64,000 nt of DNA from Brevundimonas viscosa (GTDB taxonomy: Bacteria > Pseudomonadota > Alphaproteobacteria > Caulobacterales > Caulobacteraceae), in the NCBI RefSeq assembly GCF_900116065.1, contig NZ_FOZV01000003.1, forward strand, positions 307,486-371,485, written 5' to 3'. Below the pieces are notes generated by a model. That model had not been told where the DNA came from. It saw only the letters and a list, made by a program, of their open reading frames with translations, and did not search any database. Shown in pieces: positions 46,273-54,397 of the stretch. Made by a program: the position numbers and the translations under genes. Position 1 is the first letter of the stretch. The number at the start of each line of letters is the position of its first letter.

Positions 46273-46398
46273 GAGGTCGCTCCGGTGGGTTCGAGGGAAG
46301 AACGTCGCCCGCAGATAGGCGTTGCCGCGACGCTCGCCAACAGAGGTGTGAAGCGTCGCGGCTTGCGCAGGGCCTCCCGGCTCCCGATGATATCGCAC

Positions 46399-46968
46399 AT
46401 GGACGACTTCCAGAACCTGACCGGACGGCTGCTGGTGGCGATGCCCGGCATCGGGGATCCCCGTTTCGAGCACGCGGTGATCCTGATCTGCGCGCACGCT
46501 CCGGACCATGCGATGGGCCTGAGGCTGGACCGTCCGGCCCCCGGGGTCGACCTGAAGACGGTGCTCACCAAGCTGGAGACCCCCGCGCCCGAGGCGGCGG
46601 CCGGCCGGCCGGTGCTGGTGGGCGGCCCGGTCGAGCGCGAGCGGGGCTTCGTCCTGCATTCCGACGACTGGATGGCGGAGGACGCCTCGCTGGCCTTCGG
46701 CGAGGGGCTGGCCATCACCGGCACCCGCGAGGCGCTGGCCGCCATGGTCGATCCCGCCATGGGCCCCCGGCGCTCGGTGCTGCTGCTGGGCTACGCGGGC
46801 TGGGGCGAGGGCCAGCTGGAGGACGAACTGGGCGAGAACGTCTGGCTGACCGCCGAGGCGGACGCCGATCTGATCTTCGATCCCGACTATGACGCCAAAT
46901 GGGGCCGCGCGCTGGCGACCCTGGGGGTCGATCCCGGCCTGCTTTCGGGGCAGGCGGGGCGGGCCTGA
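46399..46968 (+). CDS. YqgE/AlgH family protein
   Basis: A 189-residue cytosolic protein. 'LTGRLLVAMPGIGDPRFEHA' and 'VILICAHAPDHAMGLRLDRP' at the N-terminus, 'VLVGGPVERERGFVLH' and 'LLLGYAGWGEGQLEDEL' are diagnostic of the UPF0301 (YqgE/AlgH) family. Function is uncertain; AlgH was named as a regulator of alginate in Pseudomonas. An upstream in-frame ATG at 46387 is an alternative start. Divergent from the peroxiredoxin gene, 126 bases apart. Confidence 0.93.
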   Translation: MDDFQNLTGRLLVAMPGIGDPRFEHAVILICAHAPDHAMGLRLDRPAPGVDLKTVLTKLETPAPEAAAGRPVLVGGPVERERGFVLHSDDWMAEDASLAFGEGLAITGTREALAAMVDPAMGPRRSVLLLGYAGWGEGQLEDELGENVWLTAEADADLIFDPDYDAKWGRALATLGVDPGLLSGQAGRA

Positions 46969-46972
46969 GCCG

Positions 46973-48640
46973 TCAGGCCGAGCGCGCCTTGATCGGGGCG
47001 GAGCCGTCGGCGAGGGACTCGTTGAGATAGACCTCGGCGCCCTGGGCCGGCAGCGGCTGGGCGTAGCCGAAGCCCTGACCGTAGTGGCACTGGGCGTCCA
47101 GCAGCAGTCGGGCCAGGGTTGCGTTCTCGACGCCCTCGGCGACCACCTCCAGCGACAGGTCGCGGCCGAGGTTGACCACCGACTTGACGATCTTCGCCGA
47201 GCCCTCGTCGGTGTCCATGGTCAGCACGAAGTAGCGATCGATCTTCAGGGTGTCGAACGGCAGTCGCGCCAGGTAGCTGAGCGACGAGAAGCCGGTGCCG
47301 AAGTCGTCCAGCGCCAGCGAGGCGCCGGCGTCGCGCAGCTGCTTCAGGATGTCGGCGGCGCGGGTGGTGTCGCGCATGATGTCGCTCTCGGTCACCTCAA
47401 GCTTCAGCGCGCCGCGCGGCAGGCCGGTTTCGGCGATGACCCGGGCGACGTCCTCGACCAGGCCGGGCCGCTCGATCTCGCCGACCGACAGGTTGACGCT
47501 GCAGAACAGCTTGCCCGCGCCGGGATGCCGCTGCAGCCACTCGGCCAGCTGACGCGCCGACTGGGTCATCATCAGCAGGCCCAGCTCGTTCATCAGCCCC
47601 ATTTCGTCGGCGAGGCCGAGAAACTCGTCAGGCGGCACCAGACCCCGCCGCGGGTGGCGCCAGCGCGCAAGGGCCTCGAAGCCGGCCACCGCCCCGGTGT
47701 CGAGGTTCACGATCGGCTGGTAGAACGGCTCGATCTCGCCGCGCACGAAGGCGTTGCGCAGGTCCGATTCCAGGGCCAGGCGGGACAGGCTGTCGCTCTC
47801 CAGCGCCCGGCCGTAGGCCGCGACCCCGCCGCGCCCGGCGGACTTGGCGTGTTCGACCGCCAACTCCACGCGGCGCAGCAGTTCGGCCGCGTCCGGCGCG
47901 TCCGGGCCGCCCTCGACGGCCACGGCGCCGATCGACACGGTCGGATAGATGTCGAATCCGGCCACCCGCAGCGGCTGCTCAAGGGCCTCACGCAGGCGTT
48001 CGGCGGCCGCTACGGCCCCGCGCGGCAGGATGATCGCGAACTCGTCCTCGCCCACCCGGGCGGCGGCGGCGTCCTGCGAGAAGGCGGCGTTCAGACGCGA
48101 GCCAAGCGCCGCGAGGACCAGGTCCGCCCGTTCGTGGCCGAGGGCCTCGTTCAACCGGCGCAGGCGGTCGACGTCGGCGGCGACCAGTTCGTATTCACCC
48201 GGCTGAGTCAGCGCTTCCGCGGCCCGGGCGATGAAGGTGCGGCGGTCCAGAAGCCCGGTCAGCCGGTCGCGCTCCGAGGCCGAGAAGCGCTTCTCCAGCG
48301 CCACCACGCCGGCGGCGCGCAGCCCGTCCTCAAGCCAGACGCCCCGCCAGATGCAGGTTTCGGCGTCGCGCATGCGCAGACGAACGGCGACTTCGGTCCC
48401 CTCCTCCTGGGGCTTGAGGATCTTTTCGGCGAGGGCGCGATCCTGCGGCACGGCCACCGCGGAGAAGGCGGCGCCCGAGCATTCGGGGGCCAGCGGTCCG
48501 AGGCCGAGCGCCCGCGTCGCGCCGGTGAACCGCATCTGGTCCTCCGACGGGGTCCAGATCCACAGCGCCGTATCGGCGGCGGCCAGCGCCTCGATGGCGG
48601 TCGTCGCGTCCCAGGCCAGACTTCTGGAGCGGTTGTTCAA
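46973..48640 (-). CDS. pdeA: PAS-GGDEF-EAL c-di-GMP phosphodiesterase (PdeA-like)
   Basis: A 555-residue protein: a PAS-like N-terminus (~10-130), a GGDEF domain whose motif is degenerate 'ARVGEDEFAII' (GEDEF, ~197), and an EAL domain with 'GFEALARWRHP' (~322), 'LEVTESDIM', 'LDDFGTGFSSLSYLARL' and 'EVVAEGVENATLA', all metal and catalytic residues present. Caulobacter PdeA (CC3396) has the same GEDEF form, which binds GTP and activates the EAL phosphodiesterase. The start is set at TTG 48640 because a longer frame from ATG 48724 overlaps the GNAT gene by 58 bases and adds only Arg-rich noise. Orthology is supported by its place after the cta operon. Confidence 0.85.
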   Translation of the reverse strand: MNNRSRSLAWDATTAIEALAAADTALWIWTPSEDQMRFTGATRALGLGPLAPECSGAAFSAVAVPQDRALAEKILKPQEEGTEVAVRLRMRDAETCIWRGVWLEDGLRAAGVVALEKRFSASERDRLTGLLDRRTFIARAAEALTQPGEYELVAADVDRLRRLNEALGHERADLVLAALGSRLNAAFSQDAAAARVGEDEFAIILPRGAVAAAERLREALEQPLRVAGFDIYPTVSIGAVAVEGGPDAPDAAELLRRVELAVEHAKSAGRGGVAAYGRALESDSLSRLALESDLRNAFVRGEIEPFYQPIVNLDTGAVAGFEALARWRHPRRGLVPPDEFLGLADEMGLMNELGLLMMTQSARQLAEWLQRHPGAGKLFCSVNLSVGEIERPGLVEDVARVIAETGLPRGALKLEVTESDIMRDTTRAADILKQLRDAGASLALDDFGTGFSSLSYLARLPFDTLKIDRYFVLTMDTDEGSAKIVKSVVNLGRDLSLEVVAEGVENATLARLLLDAQCHYGQGFGYAQPLPAQGAEVYLNESLADGSAPIKARSA

Positions 48641-48666
48641 ACGCCTACGGATCTCCGGTGGACGGC

Positions 48667-49257
48667 TCAGCCGTCGCGGCCGGCTCCGTCGTCGACGCAG
48701 CCGAACAGGAGATGATCTGCCCATGCGCCGTTAATTTTGAGATAAGCACGGGCCTGGCCCTCGAGTTCAAATCCGACCTTCTCCAGCACCCGGCGCGACG
48801 CGACGTTGGCCGGGACGCAGGCCGCCTCGACCCGGTGCAGCCTCAGTTCGTCGAAGGCGTAGCGGACCATGGCCCGAACGGCGGCGGTGGCGTGACCCCG
48901 GCCCGCGAAGCGACGGCCGATCCAGTAGCCGAGGGTTCCGGTCTCGGCCACGCCGCGGCGAACGTTGGACAGGGTGATCGCGCCGAGCAGGGCCTGATCG
49001 GGCTCGCGGAAGACGAAGAACGGCCAGGCGTTGCCGGCCTCCATCTCGCGGCTATAGATGGCGAGACGCCGCTTGAAGGCGGCGCGGGTCAGATCGTCCT
49101 CGGGCCAGGTCGGCTCCCACGGCTGGAGGTAGGCCCGGGACTCGAGACGCAGCGCGGCCCAGATCTCATGGTCTCCGGCGCGCGGCGGGCGCAGCAACAC
49201 GCCCTGCCCGCGCACGACCGGCCCGTTGGCCTCGCTGATCCAGTCCAGAAGCGCCAT
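48667..49257 (-). CDS. GNAT N-acetyltransferase (RimJ/RimL-like)
   Basis: A 196-residue acetyltransferase. 'VLLRPPRAGDHEIWAALRLE', 'NVRRGVAETGTLGYWIGRRF', acetyl-CoA loop 'RFAGRGHATAAVRAMVRYAF' (Q/RxxGxG/A), and 'HRVEAACVPANVASRRVLEK' are typical of RimJ/RimL, which acetylate N-termini of ribosomal proteins S5/S12/L7. The true substrate is unconfirmed. It lies between the M16 peptidase and pdeA genes in the cytochrome-oxidase gene string. Confidence 0.9.
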   Translation of the reverse strand: MALLDWISEANGPVVRGQGVLLRPPRAGDHEIWAALRLESRAYLQPWEPTWPEDDLTRAAFKRRLAIYSREMEAGNAWPFFVFREPDQALLGAITLSNVRRGVAETGTLGYWIGRRFAGRGHATAAVRAMVRYAFDELRLHRVEAACVPANVASRRVLEKVGFELEGQARAYLKINGAWADHLLFGCVDDGAGRDG

Positions 49258-49269
49258 TCCGGAAGATTA

Positions 49270-50481
49270 TCAGCCGAACAGGGCGGCGTGGAAGGCCGAT
49301 CCCGTCGGAGCGGCGGCCCGGGGACCGAGCACCGCGGTGGCGGCGACGCCTGACCGGAGCGCGGTCGCGGCCGCGGCCCTTACGCTGTCCCGGGTCTGGG
49401 CGAGCGTGCGATCGGCCATGACCTGCGACGGAATCGGCGCGCCGAAGATCAGGGTCTGCGCCGCCGCCCGGCCGGCGCGGGCGGCCGGGTTCTCGTCTGA
49501 CATCCACAGGCCGGCGTTGAGCACCGCCCTGGCCCGGTCCACCTCCTCGGCGGTGGGCCCCGCCTCGGCCAGGGCGCGCAGCTCGTCGGCGCAGACGCGG
49601 GCCAGTTCGGCGCCGCGATCGGCGGCGGCCCCGGCGTAGATGCCGAGCACGCCGGCGTCCTCGTAAGGTTCGTGCCAGGCGTCGACGGCGTAGGCCAGGC
49701 CGCGCGCCTCCCGGGCGCTCTGGAACAGGCGCGAGGCCATGCCGCCGCCGAGGATCTCGGCCAGCATGCGGGCTGCGGGATAGTCGGGATCCACCGCCGA
49801 GGCCGACGGCAACTGGAAGACGATGTTCGCCTGTTCGATGCGCCGGGCGAGACTCGCGGCGCCGCCGGAGAAGCGGGCGGCGTGCGGCGCCTCCGCCGGC
49901 GTCGAGGTTTCACCCCCGAACCAGCGCTCGGCCAGCGCCAGCAACTCATCCTCGTCGACGGCGCCGGCGGCGGCCACGACCATGCGATCCGGGGAATACA
50001 GGCGCGCGCGCCATCGGCCGATGGACTCGCGGTCGAGCGGCTCCAGGCTCTCGACCGAGCCGAGGATCGGCCTGCCCAGCGGCTGGTCCGCGAAGGCCCG
50101 GGTCTGGGCCATTTCGAAGACGTGGTCGTCGGGCGTGTCGAAAGCCTCGGCGATCTCCTGGGCCACGACGTCCTTCTCGCGCTCGATTTCCACCGGGTCG
50201 AGCGTCGGCCGGAATACCAGGTCGGACAGCACCTGCATCGACAGGGGCAGGGTCCCTTCCAGGCCTCGCACCTCGAAGCTGGTCCGTTCGTAGCCGGTGG
50301 CGGCGTTGATCGACCCGCCCTGCCCCTCGATGCGCTCGACGATCTCGCGCGCGCCCATATCGCCAGCGCCCTTGAACACCAGATGCTCGAGACAGTGCGA
50401 CCAGCCCGAGGTCGCCTCGTCCTCCCACCGCGCGCCGCCGCGAACGGCGACGGTCAGGGCGAGGGTGCGCAGGCCCGGCAT
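49270..50481 (-). CDS. M16 family zinc peptidase (start uncertain)
   Basis: A 403-residue peptidase of the mitochondrial-processing-like M16B family. Active site 'WSHCLEHLVFKG' is the inverted zinc motif HxxEH, with the distal Glu in 'VVAQEIAEAFDTPDDHVFE'. Two pitrilysin domains are visible. The ATG at 50481 used here begins in the middle of the conserved first strand. The same frame upstream reads 'RLHTLSNGVRVVCDP' back to the surf1 stop (50553-50551) with no ATG, GTG or TTG. AGGGA sits six bases before ATC at 50541, so either a non-standard start or a lost start codon is likely. Confidence 0.85.
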   Translation of the reverse strand: MPGLRTLALTVAVRGGARWEDEATSGWSHCLEHLVFKGAGDMGAREIVERIEGQGGSINAATGYERTSFEVRGLEGTLPLSMQVLSDLVFRPTLDPVEIEREKDVVAQEIAEAFDTPDDHVFEMAQTRAFADQPLGRPILGSVESLEPLDRESIGRWRARLYSPDRMVVAAAGAVDEDELLALAERWFGGETSTPAEAPHAARFSGGAASLARRIEQANIVFQLPSASAVDPDYPAARMLAEILGGGMASRLFQSAREARGLAYAVDAWHEPYEDAGVLGIYAGAAADRGAELARVCADELRALAEAGPTAEEVDRARAVLNAGLWMSDENPAARAGRAAAQTLIFGAPIPSQVMADRTLAQTRDSVRAAAATALRSGVAATAVLGPRAAAPTGSAFHAALFG

Positions 50482-50550
50482 GGGGTCGCAGACGACGCGG
50501 ACGCCGTTAGAAAGGGTGTGGAGGCGCGCGATCGGGCTGATCCTTTGTCC

Positions 50551-51282
50551 CTACGGCTCCGCTCGTGGCGCGGGCCGGCTTGAGGCGCGTCTGCGCCGGA
50601 GCAGGGCGATGTAGAAACCGACCAGCGCCAGCGCCAGTCCGAACCAGGTGATGGCGTAGCCCAGGTGGTTGTTGGAGAAGGCCGCCGGCGGGGCGGAGGG
50701 CTGGAGCGCGGTCCAGTCCGGGTTCGACGACTCGAGCGCGAAGAAGGTCCAGGGCGAGACCGCTTCGGCGAGCCCCAGCGCCTCGGCCATGGCGACGTTG
50801 TCCCGCCCGTAGAAGCGGCGCGCGTCGGCGGCGGCGGCCATCAGGCCGGGCGGTGGCGTTTCACGGACCTCGGCGGTCAGGCGCACCGGACGATCCGACG
50901 CCGAGACCGGGGGTCGGGCGGAGACGGCGTCGAGCACGAATCCGCGGTCCACCAGCACGGGCGCATCGAGGCCGGGATCCCGGCAGGCGGAAATCAGGCG
51001 CACGCCGGGCTGGCCGTCGTGGATGCTCTGCAGCTCGACCCAAGGTGCGGCGGCAAGGCCGGGGCAGACCAGGATGACCTTGCGGAACTCCGGGTGATCG
51101 GAGGCGAGCACCCCGGCGGCCGGCGCGGGAGCGAGCGAGGCGGCCGCGGCGGCGTCGGCGATCAGCTCCTGCTTCCACTGCATCCGCTGCACCTGCCACA
51201 CGCCGAGGCTGACGAGCAGGACGAGGAGCATCGCCGTGGCGGCTGTCAGGAGCCATGGGAAGCGGGCGCGGGCGTCAGCCAC
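50551..51282 (-). CDS. SURF1 family cytochrome oxidase assembly protein
   Basis: A 243-residue inner-membrane protein with two helices flanking a periplasmic domain: 'LLTAATAMLLVLLVSLGVWQ' near the start, and 'HLGYAITWFGLALALVGFY' near the end. 'LGVWQVQRMQWKQELI', 'PVLVDRGFVL' and 'NNHLGYAITWFGLA' are Surf1 signatures. It helps insert haem a into subunit I of the aa3 oxidase. The GTG start overlaps the DUF983 gene by eight bases. Confidence 0.92.
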   Translation of the reverse strand: MADARARFPWLLTAATAMLLVLLVSLGVWQVQRMQWKQELIADAAAAASLAPAPAAGVLASDHPEFRKVILVCPGLAAAPWVELQSIHDGQPGVRLISACRDPGLDAPVLVDRGFVLDAVSARPPVSASDRPVRLTAEVRETPPPGLMAAAADARRFYGRDNVAMAEALGLAEAVSPWTFFALESSNPDWTALQPSAPPAAFSNNHLGYAITWFGLALALVGFYIALLRRRRASSRPAPRAEP

Positions 51283-51658
51283 GGCCGCCTCCGCCGTCGC
51301 GCATCTGGAGGGCGACCATCACCCCCTTGGCGGGCCGCATCAGGGCGAACGACAGGCCCGCCACCAGCGGCAGGGCGATGGCGGCCACAGCCCAGACCGG
51401 CGGGTTCCAGACGATCTGTACGAACAGCGCGCCAAAGACCACAGGCGCGCCGGCCGCCTGCATCACGAAGACGGCGGCGCCGTCGCCGGTGTTCAGCCGC
51501 CGGAAGTCGTAGCCGCAGGCGTCGCACGCCTCGACCACCTTCAGGAAGCCGGCGAACAGCTGGCCACGACCGCAGTTCGGGCAGCGGCAAAGCAGACCGG
51601 CGCGGATCGGGTCGATCCGCGCCGGCTGGCCGAGTGAAGCTGTAGGGTCTTCGATCAA
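51275..51658 (-). CDS. DUF983 membrane protein
   Basis: A 127-residue protein. The N-terminal zinc-ribbon-like 'LLCRCPNCGRGQLFAGFLKV' and 'ACDACGYDF' (CxxC pairs) is followed by two helices ('APVVFGALFVQIVWNPP', 'WAVAAIALPLVAGLSFALM'). DUF983 genes sit in cytochrome-oxidase operons of alphaproteobacteria and are presumed to act in oxidase assembly. A TTG start overlaps the ctaE stop (TTGA). Confidence 0.88.
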   Translation of the reverse strand: MIEDPTASLGQPARIDPIRAGLLCRCPNCGRGQLFAGFLKVVEACDACGYDFRRLNTGDGAAVFVMQAAGAPVVFGALFVQIVWNPPVWAVAAIALPLVAGLSFALMRPAKGVMVALQMRDGGGGRG

Positions 51659-52563
51659 CCGAAGGTGACGTAGACGAAGGCGAACAGGAACAGCCAGACC
51701 ACGTCAACGAAGTGCCAGTACCAGGCCGCCGCCTCGAAGCCGAAATGCTTCTCGGGGGTGAAGTGCCCGGCCAGCAGGCGCAGCAGGCAGACGAACAGGA
51801 AGATGGTCCCGACCAGCACGTGGAAACCGTGGAAGCCGGTGGCCATGAAGAAGATCGAGCCGTAGAGGCCGGTCCCCGCGGCTTCCTCGTTGAAGAACAG
51901 GTGCTCGTGGATGATGTGCTGGTACTCGTAGGCCTGCACCGCGGTGAACAGGACGCCGAGCGCCACGGTGATGATCAGGCCGGTGCGGGCGGCCTTGCGG
52001 TCGCCGTGGGCGAGTGCGTGGTGCGCCCACGTCACGGTGGTGCCGGAGAGCAGCAGGATGACGGTGTTGAGCAGCGGCAGCTGCCAGGCGTCCAGGGTCT
52101 CGACCCCCTGCGGCGGCCAGGTCGACCACTTGCCGGCCACGTCGGCCCAGGCGCCGACCTCCGGGATCAGGGTGCGCGCCTCGTTGAAGAGGCTCATCTC
52201 GAAGAACATCCAGAAGAAGGCGGCGAAGAACATCACCTCCGAGGCGATGAACAGGATCATGCCGTAGCGCAGGCCCAGCGAGACGACCGGGGTGTGATCG
52301 CCCTGGTGGCTTTCCTTGATCACGTCCGACCACCAGCCGAACATCGACACCAGCACGCCGGCCAGTCCGGCGAAGAACAGGGCCTTGTCGCCCTTGGTCA
52401 GCAGGGCGTCGGACAGCGGGCCGGCGCCTTCGCCGGCCAGGCCCCTCATCCACACCACGGCGCCGATCAGCATCACGGCGGCGGCGAAGGAGGACACCAG
52501 CGGCCAGGGGCTGGGGTTCACCAGGTGGTAGTCGTGATGCGGGGTCGCGTGGGCGTCGGCCAT
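51655..52563 (-). CDS. ctaE: cytochrome c oxidase subunit III
   Basis: A 302-residue membrane protein with seven helices. 'YHLVNPSPWPLVSSFAAAVM' at the N-terminus, 'SHQGDHTPVVSLGLRYGMIL', 'SEVMFFAAFFWMFFEMSL' with the conserved Glu, 'AWQLPLLNTVILLLSGTTVT' and 'SIFFMATGFHGFHVLVGTIF' are characteristic. It stabilises the catalytic core of aa3 oxidase. Its end is coupled to the DUF983 gene, and 49 bases separate it from ctaG. Confidence 0.97.
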   Translation of the reverse strand: MADAHATPHHDYHLVNPSPWPLVSSFAAAVMLIGAVVWMRGLAGEGAGPLSDALLTKGDKALFFAGLAGVLVSMFGWWSDVIKESHQGDHTPVVSLGLRYGMILFIASEVMFFAAFFWMFFEMSLFNEARTLIPEVGAWADVAGKWSTWPPQGVETLDAWQLPLLNTVILLLSGTTVTWAHHALAHGDRKAARTGLIITVALGVLFTAVQAYEYQHIIHEHLFFNEEAAGTGLYGSIFFMATGFHGFHVLVGTIFLFVCLLRLLAGHFTPEKHFGFEAAAWYWHFVDVVWLFLFAFVYVTFG

Positions 52564-52612
52564 CGGGGTCTCTTGAACGGTCGAGAGTCGTTGGTGTGGG
52601 CTATAGCGTCGG

Positions 52613-53176
52613 CTATCCGGCCGCGCCAGAGGCAGCGGCTCCGTTTGCGACCTGTTCGAAGCCTTCGGTCGGATAGAAGGTGTAGCTGAGGGTGATTTCC
52701 GAAACGCCGCGGCTCTCGCGATCCGTCGCCATTTCCGGCGCCACGAAGTACTGGACCGGGAATTTCACGGTCTGGCCGGGCTGGAGGATCTGCTCCTCGA
52801 AGCAGAAGCACTGCAGCTTCTGGAAGTACGGGCCGGCCCGCTCGGGCACCACATTGTAGGCCGCCTTGGCGCTGATCGGCGCGTCGGAGGTGTTGGTGAC
52901 GTCGAACAGGGCGATGCCGGTCTCGCCGATGCGGACCCGCTGGCTGACCTGCTCGGCCCGGAAGGTCATCGGCAGGCCGCGGACATTGGTGTCGAAGCGG
53001 ATCAGCACCGTCTCGTCGAGCTGCACCGTCGGCGCCGCCTCGGCTCGCTTGACCGTGCCGTCGAAGCCGGTCACCTGGCAGAACATCCGGTAGAGCGGCA
53101 CCGCCGCGAAGGCCGCCCCGGTCATGGCCATGACCCCGCCGGCGCAGGCGATGGCGATGAGGTTGGCGCGCTTCAT
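52613..53176 (-). CDS. ctaG: copper chaperone for cytochrome oxidase (Cox11/CtaG)
   Basis: A 187-residue membrane-anchored protein: one N-terminal helix, then a periplasmic immunoglobulin-like domain. The copper-binding 'KLQCFCFEEQILQPGQTVKF' (CFCF) and 'YRMFCQVTGFDGTVK' are diagnostic. It delivers copper to the CuB site of subunit I. ATG at 53176 overlaps the coxF stop. Confidence 0.96.
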   Translation of the reverse strand: MKRANLIAIACAGGVMAMTGAAFAAVPLYRMFCQVTGFDGTVKRAEAAPTVQLDETVLIRFDTNVRGLPMTFRAEQVSQRVRIGETGIALFDVTNTSDAPISAKAAYNVVPERAGPYFQKLQCFCFEEQILQPGQTVKFPVQYFVAPEMATDRESRGVSEITLSYTFYPTEGFEQVANGAAASGAAG

Positions 53177-53349
53177 CGCACCGCCTCCACCGTCCGTCCG
53201 GCCGCCTCCGCCTCGACGCGGTCGTCGATGTTCCGTTTCAGGTTCAGCACCGTGATGGTGAAGACCAGCACGATGAAGGCCACCAGGCCGCCGGCGATGG
53301 CGAGGTTGCGACGCTTGCGGGCTTCCAGTTGTTCGGGGGTCAGGCGCAT
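53173..53349 (-). CDS. coxF: CoxF-like small membrane protein, 58 aa
   Basis: A short gene fits the gap between ctaB and ctaG: 58 residues starting MRLTPEQLEARKRRNLAI, one transmembrane helix ('GGLVAFIVLVFTITVLNL'), and a charged C-terminus. It ends in ATGA overlap with ctaG. Alphaproteobacterial oxidase operons carry a small one-helix protein (CoxF) here. The hydrophobic pattern and coupling support a real gene; function unknown. Confidence 0.82.
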   Translation of the reverse strand: MRLTPEQLEARKRRNLAIAGGLVAFIVLVFTITVLNLKRNIDDRVEAEAAGRTVEAVR

Positions 53350-53353
53350 CGGC

Positions 53354-54322
53354 TTACAGGCTCACGGTCCGGGTCAGGCTCTCGACCAGCAGGGCCGCGA
53401 ACAGGGCCATCAGATACAGGATCGAGAAGGCGAACAGGTTCCGGGCCGGTTTGGCCTCGACACGGACATCATACAATGCGGCCTCTCGCCCCACGGCCTC
53501 GGCCTTGTCGGGCTGGTCGCCGGCGCGCGAGCGCCACAGGCGGACGGCGAGGGCGAGGAAGGCGACGCCGCCGGCCACCGAGACGGCGAGATACACCGGG
53601 CCGCCAAGGCCGGCGAGTCCCGGGGCGACGGCCACGGGCACGAATACGAGGCTGTAGAGCAGGATCTGCAGGCGGGTGCTCTTCGCGCCCCGCGCCACCG
53701 GCATCATCGGGATCCCGGCCCGGGCGTAGTCTCCGGCCGAGTAGAGCGCCAGGGCCCAGCTGTGCGGCGGCGTCCACAGGAAGACGATCAGGAACAGCAG
53801 CCACGGCTGCCAGGGCGCCTCGCCGGTCGCCGCCGCCCAGCCGATCACCGGCGGAAAGGCCCCGGCGGCGCCGCCGATGACGATGTTCTGCGGCGTCCGC
53901 CGTTTGAGCAAGAGGGTGTAGAACACCGCGTAGTAGAGGATGGTCAGCGCCAGCAGGCCGCCAGCCAGCCAGTTGGTGCTCATCCCCAGCAGCATCACGG
54001 CGAACACCGACAGGATGGCCCCGAAGGCCATGGCGTCGTTCTTGCGCACCCGGCCGGCCGCCACGGGGCGGCCGCGGGTGCGGCGCATCAGGGCGTCGGT
54101 CTCGCCCTCCAGCGCCATGTTGAGGGCCCCCGCGGCGCCGGCGCCTACCGCGATGCACAGCACGGCGATGGCCGCGGAGAGCCAGCCGATCTCACCGTCG
54201 GCCACCACCAGGCCGGTGACGGCGGTGAAGATGACCAGCGACATCACGCGCGGCTTGAGCAGCTGGAAGAAGTCTTCCGGCTGGGCCGTGGAGATGGCGG
54301 GGGCGGCGGCGGGTTCGGTCAT
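53354..54322 (-). CDS. ctaB: protohaem IX farnesyltransferase (haem O synthase)
   Basis: A 322-residue UbiA-type prenyltransferase with about nine helices. Signature: 'ALNMALEGETDALMRRTRGR' (first Asp-rich motif), 'YYAVFYTLLLKRRTPQNIVI' and 'GAFPPVIGWAAATGE', plus 'WTPPHSWALALYSAGDYARA'. It attaches farnesyl to haem B to make haem O for the oxidase. The start (ATG, 54322) is 75 bases after ctaD; a hairpin lies between. Confidence 0.95.
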   Translation of the reverse strand: MTEPAAAPAISTAQPEDFFQLLKPRVMSLVIFTAVTGLVVADGEIGWLSAAIAVLCIAVGAGAAGALNMALEGETDALMRRTRGRPVAAGRVRKNDAMAFGAILSVFAVMLLGMSTNWLAGGLLALTILYYAVFYTLLLKRRTPQNIVIGGAAGAFPPVIGWAAATGEAPWQPWLLFLIVFLWTPPHSWALALYSAGDYARAGIPMMPVARGAKSTRLQILLYSLVFVPVAVAPGLAGLGGPVYLAVSVAGGVAFLALAVRLWRSRAGDQPDKAEAVGREAALYDVRVEAKPARNLFAFSILYLMALFAALLVESLTRTVSL

Positions 54323-54340
54323 GGTCTCTCTAACGGGTGA

Positions 54341-54366
54341 GGGCCGCTCCTGTGCAGGAGCGGCCC
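54341..54366. other. intergenic hairpin between ctaD and ctaB
   Basis: An 11-bp perfect stem (GGGCCGCTCCT/AGGAGCGGCCC) with a four-base loop and no T tract on either side. Not a classical terminator. It could be a transcript-processing or partial attenuation point that lowers expression of the assembly genes relative to ctaC-ctaD; this is inference. Confidence 0.55.
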
Positions 54367-54397
54367 CCGATCGGTCTCTCCGGACTGGCCGGTCCCC

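Noticed and set aside
48641..48724. Longer pdeA start at ATG 48724
   Set aside because: Adds an Arg-rich stretch that overlaps the GNAT gene by 58 bases and lacks a ribosome binding site; TTG 48640 fits PdeA length better, though it is not certain.
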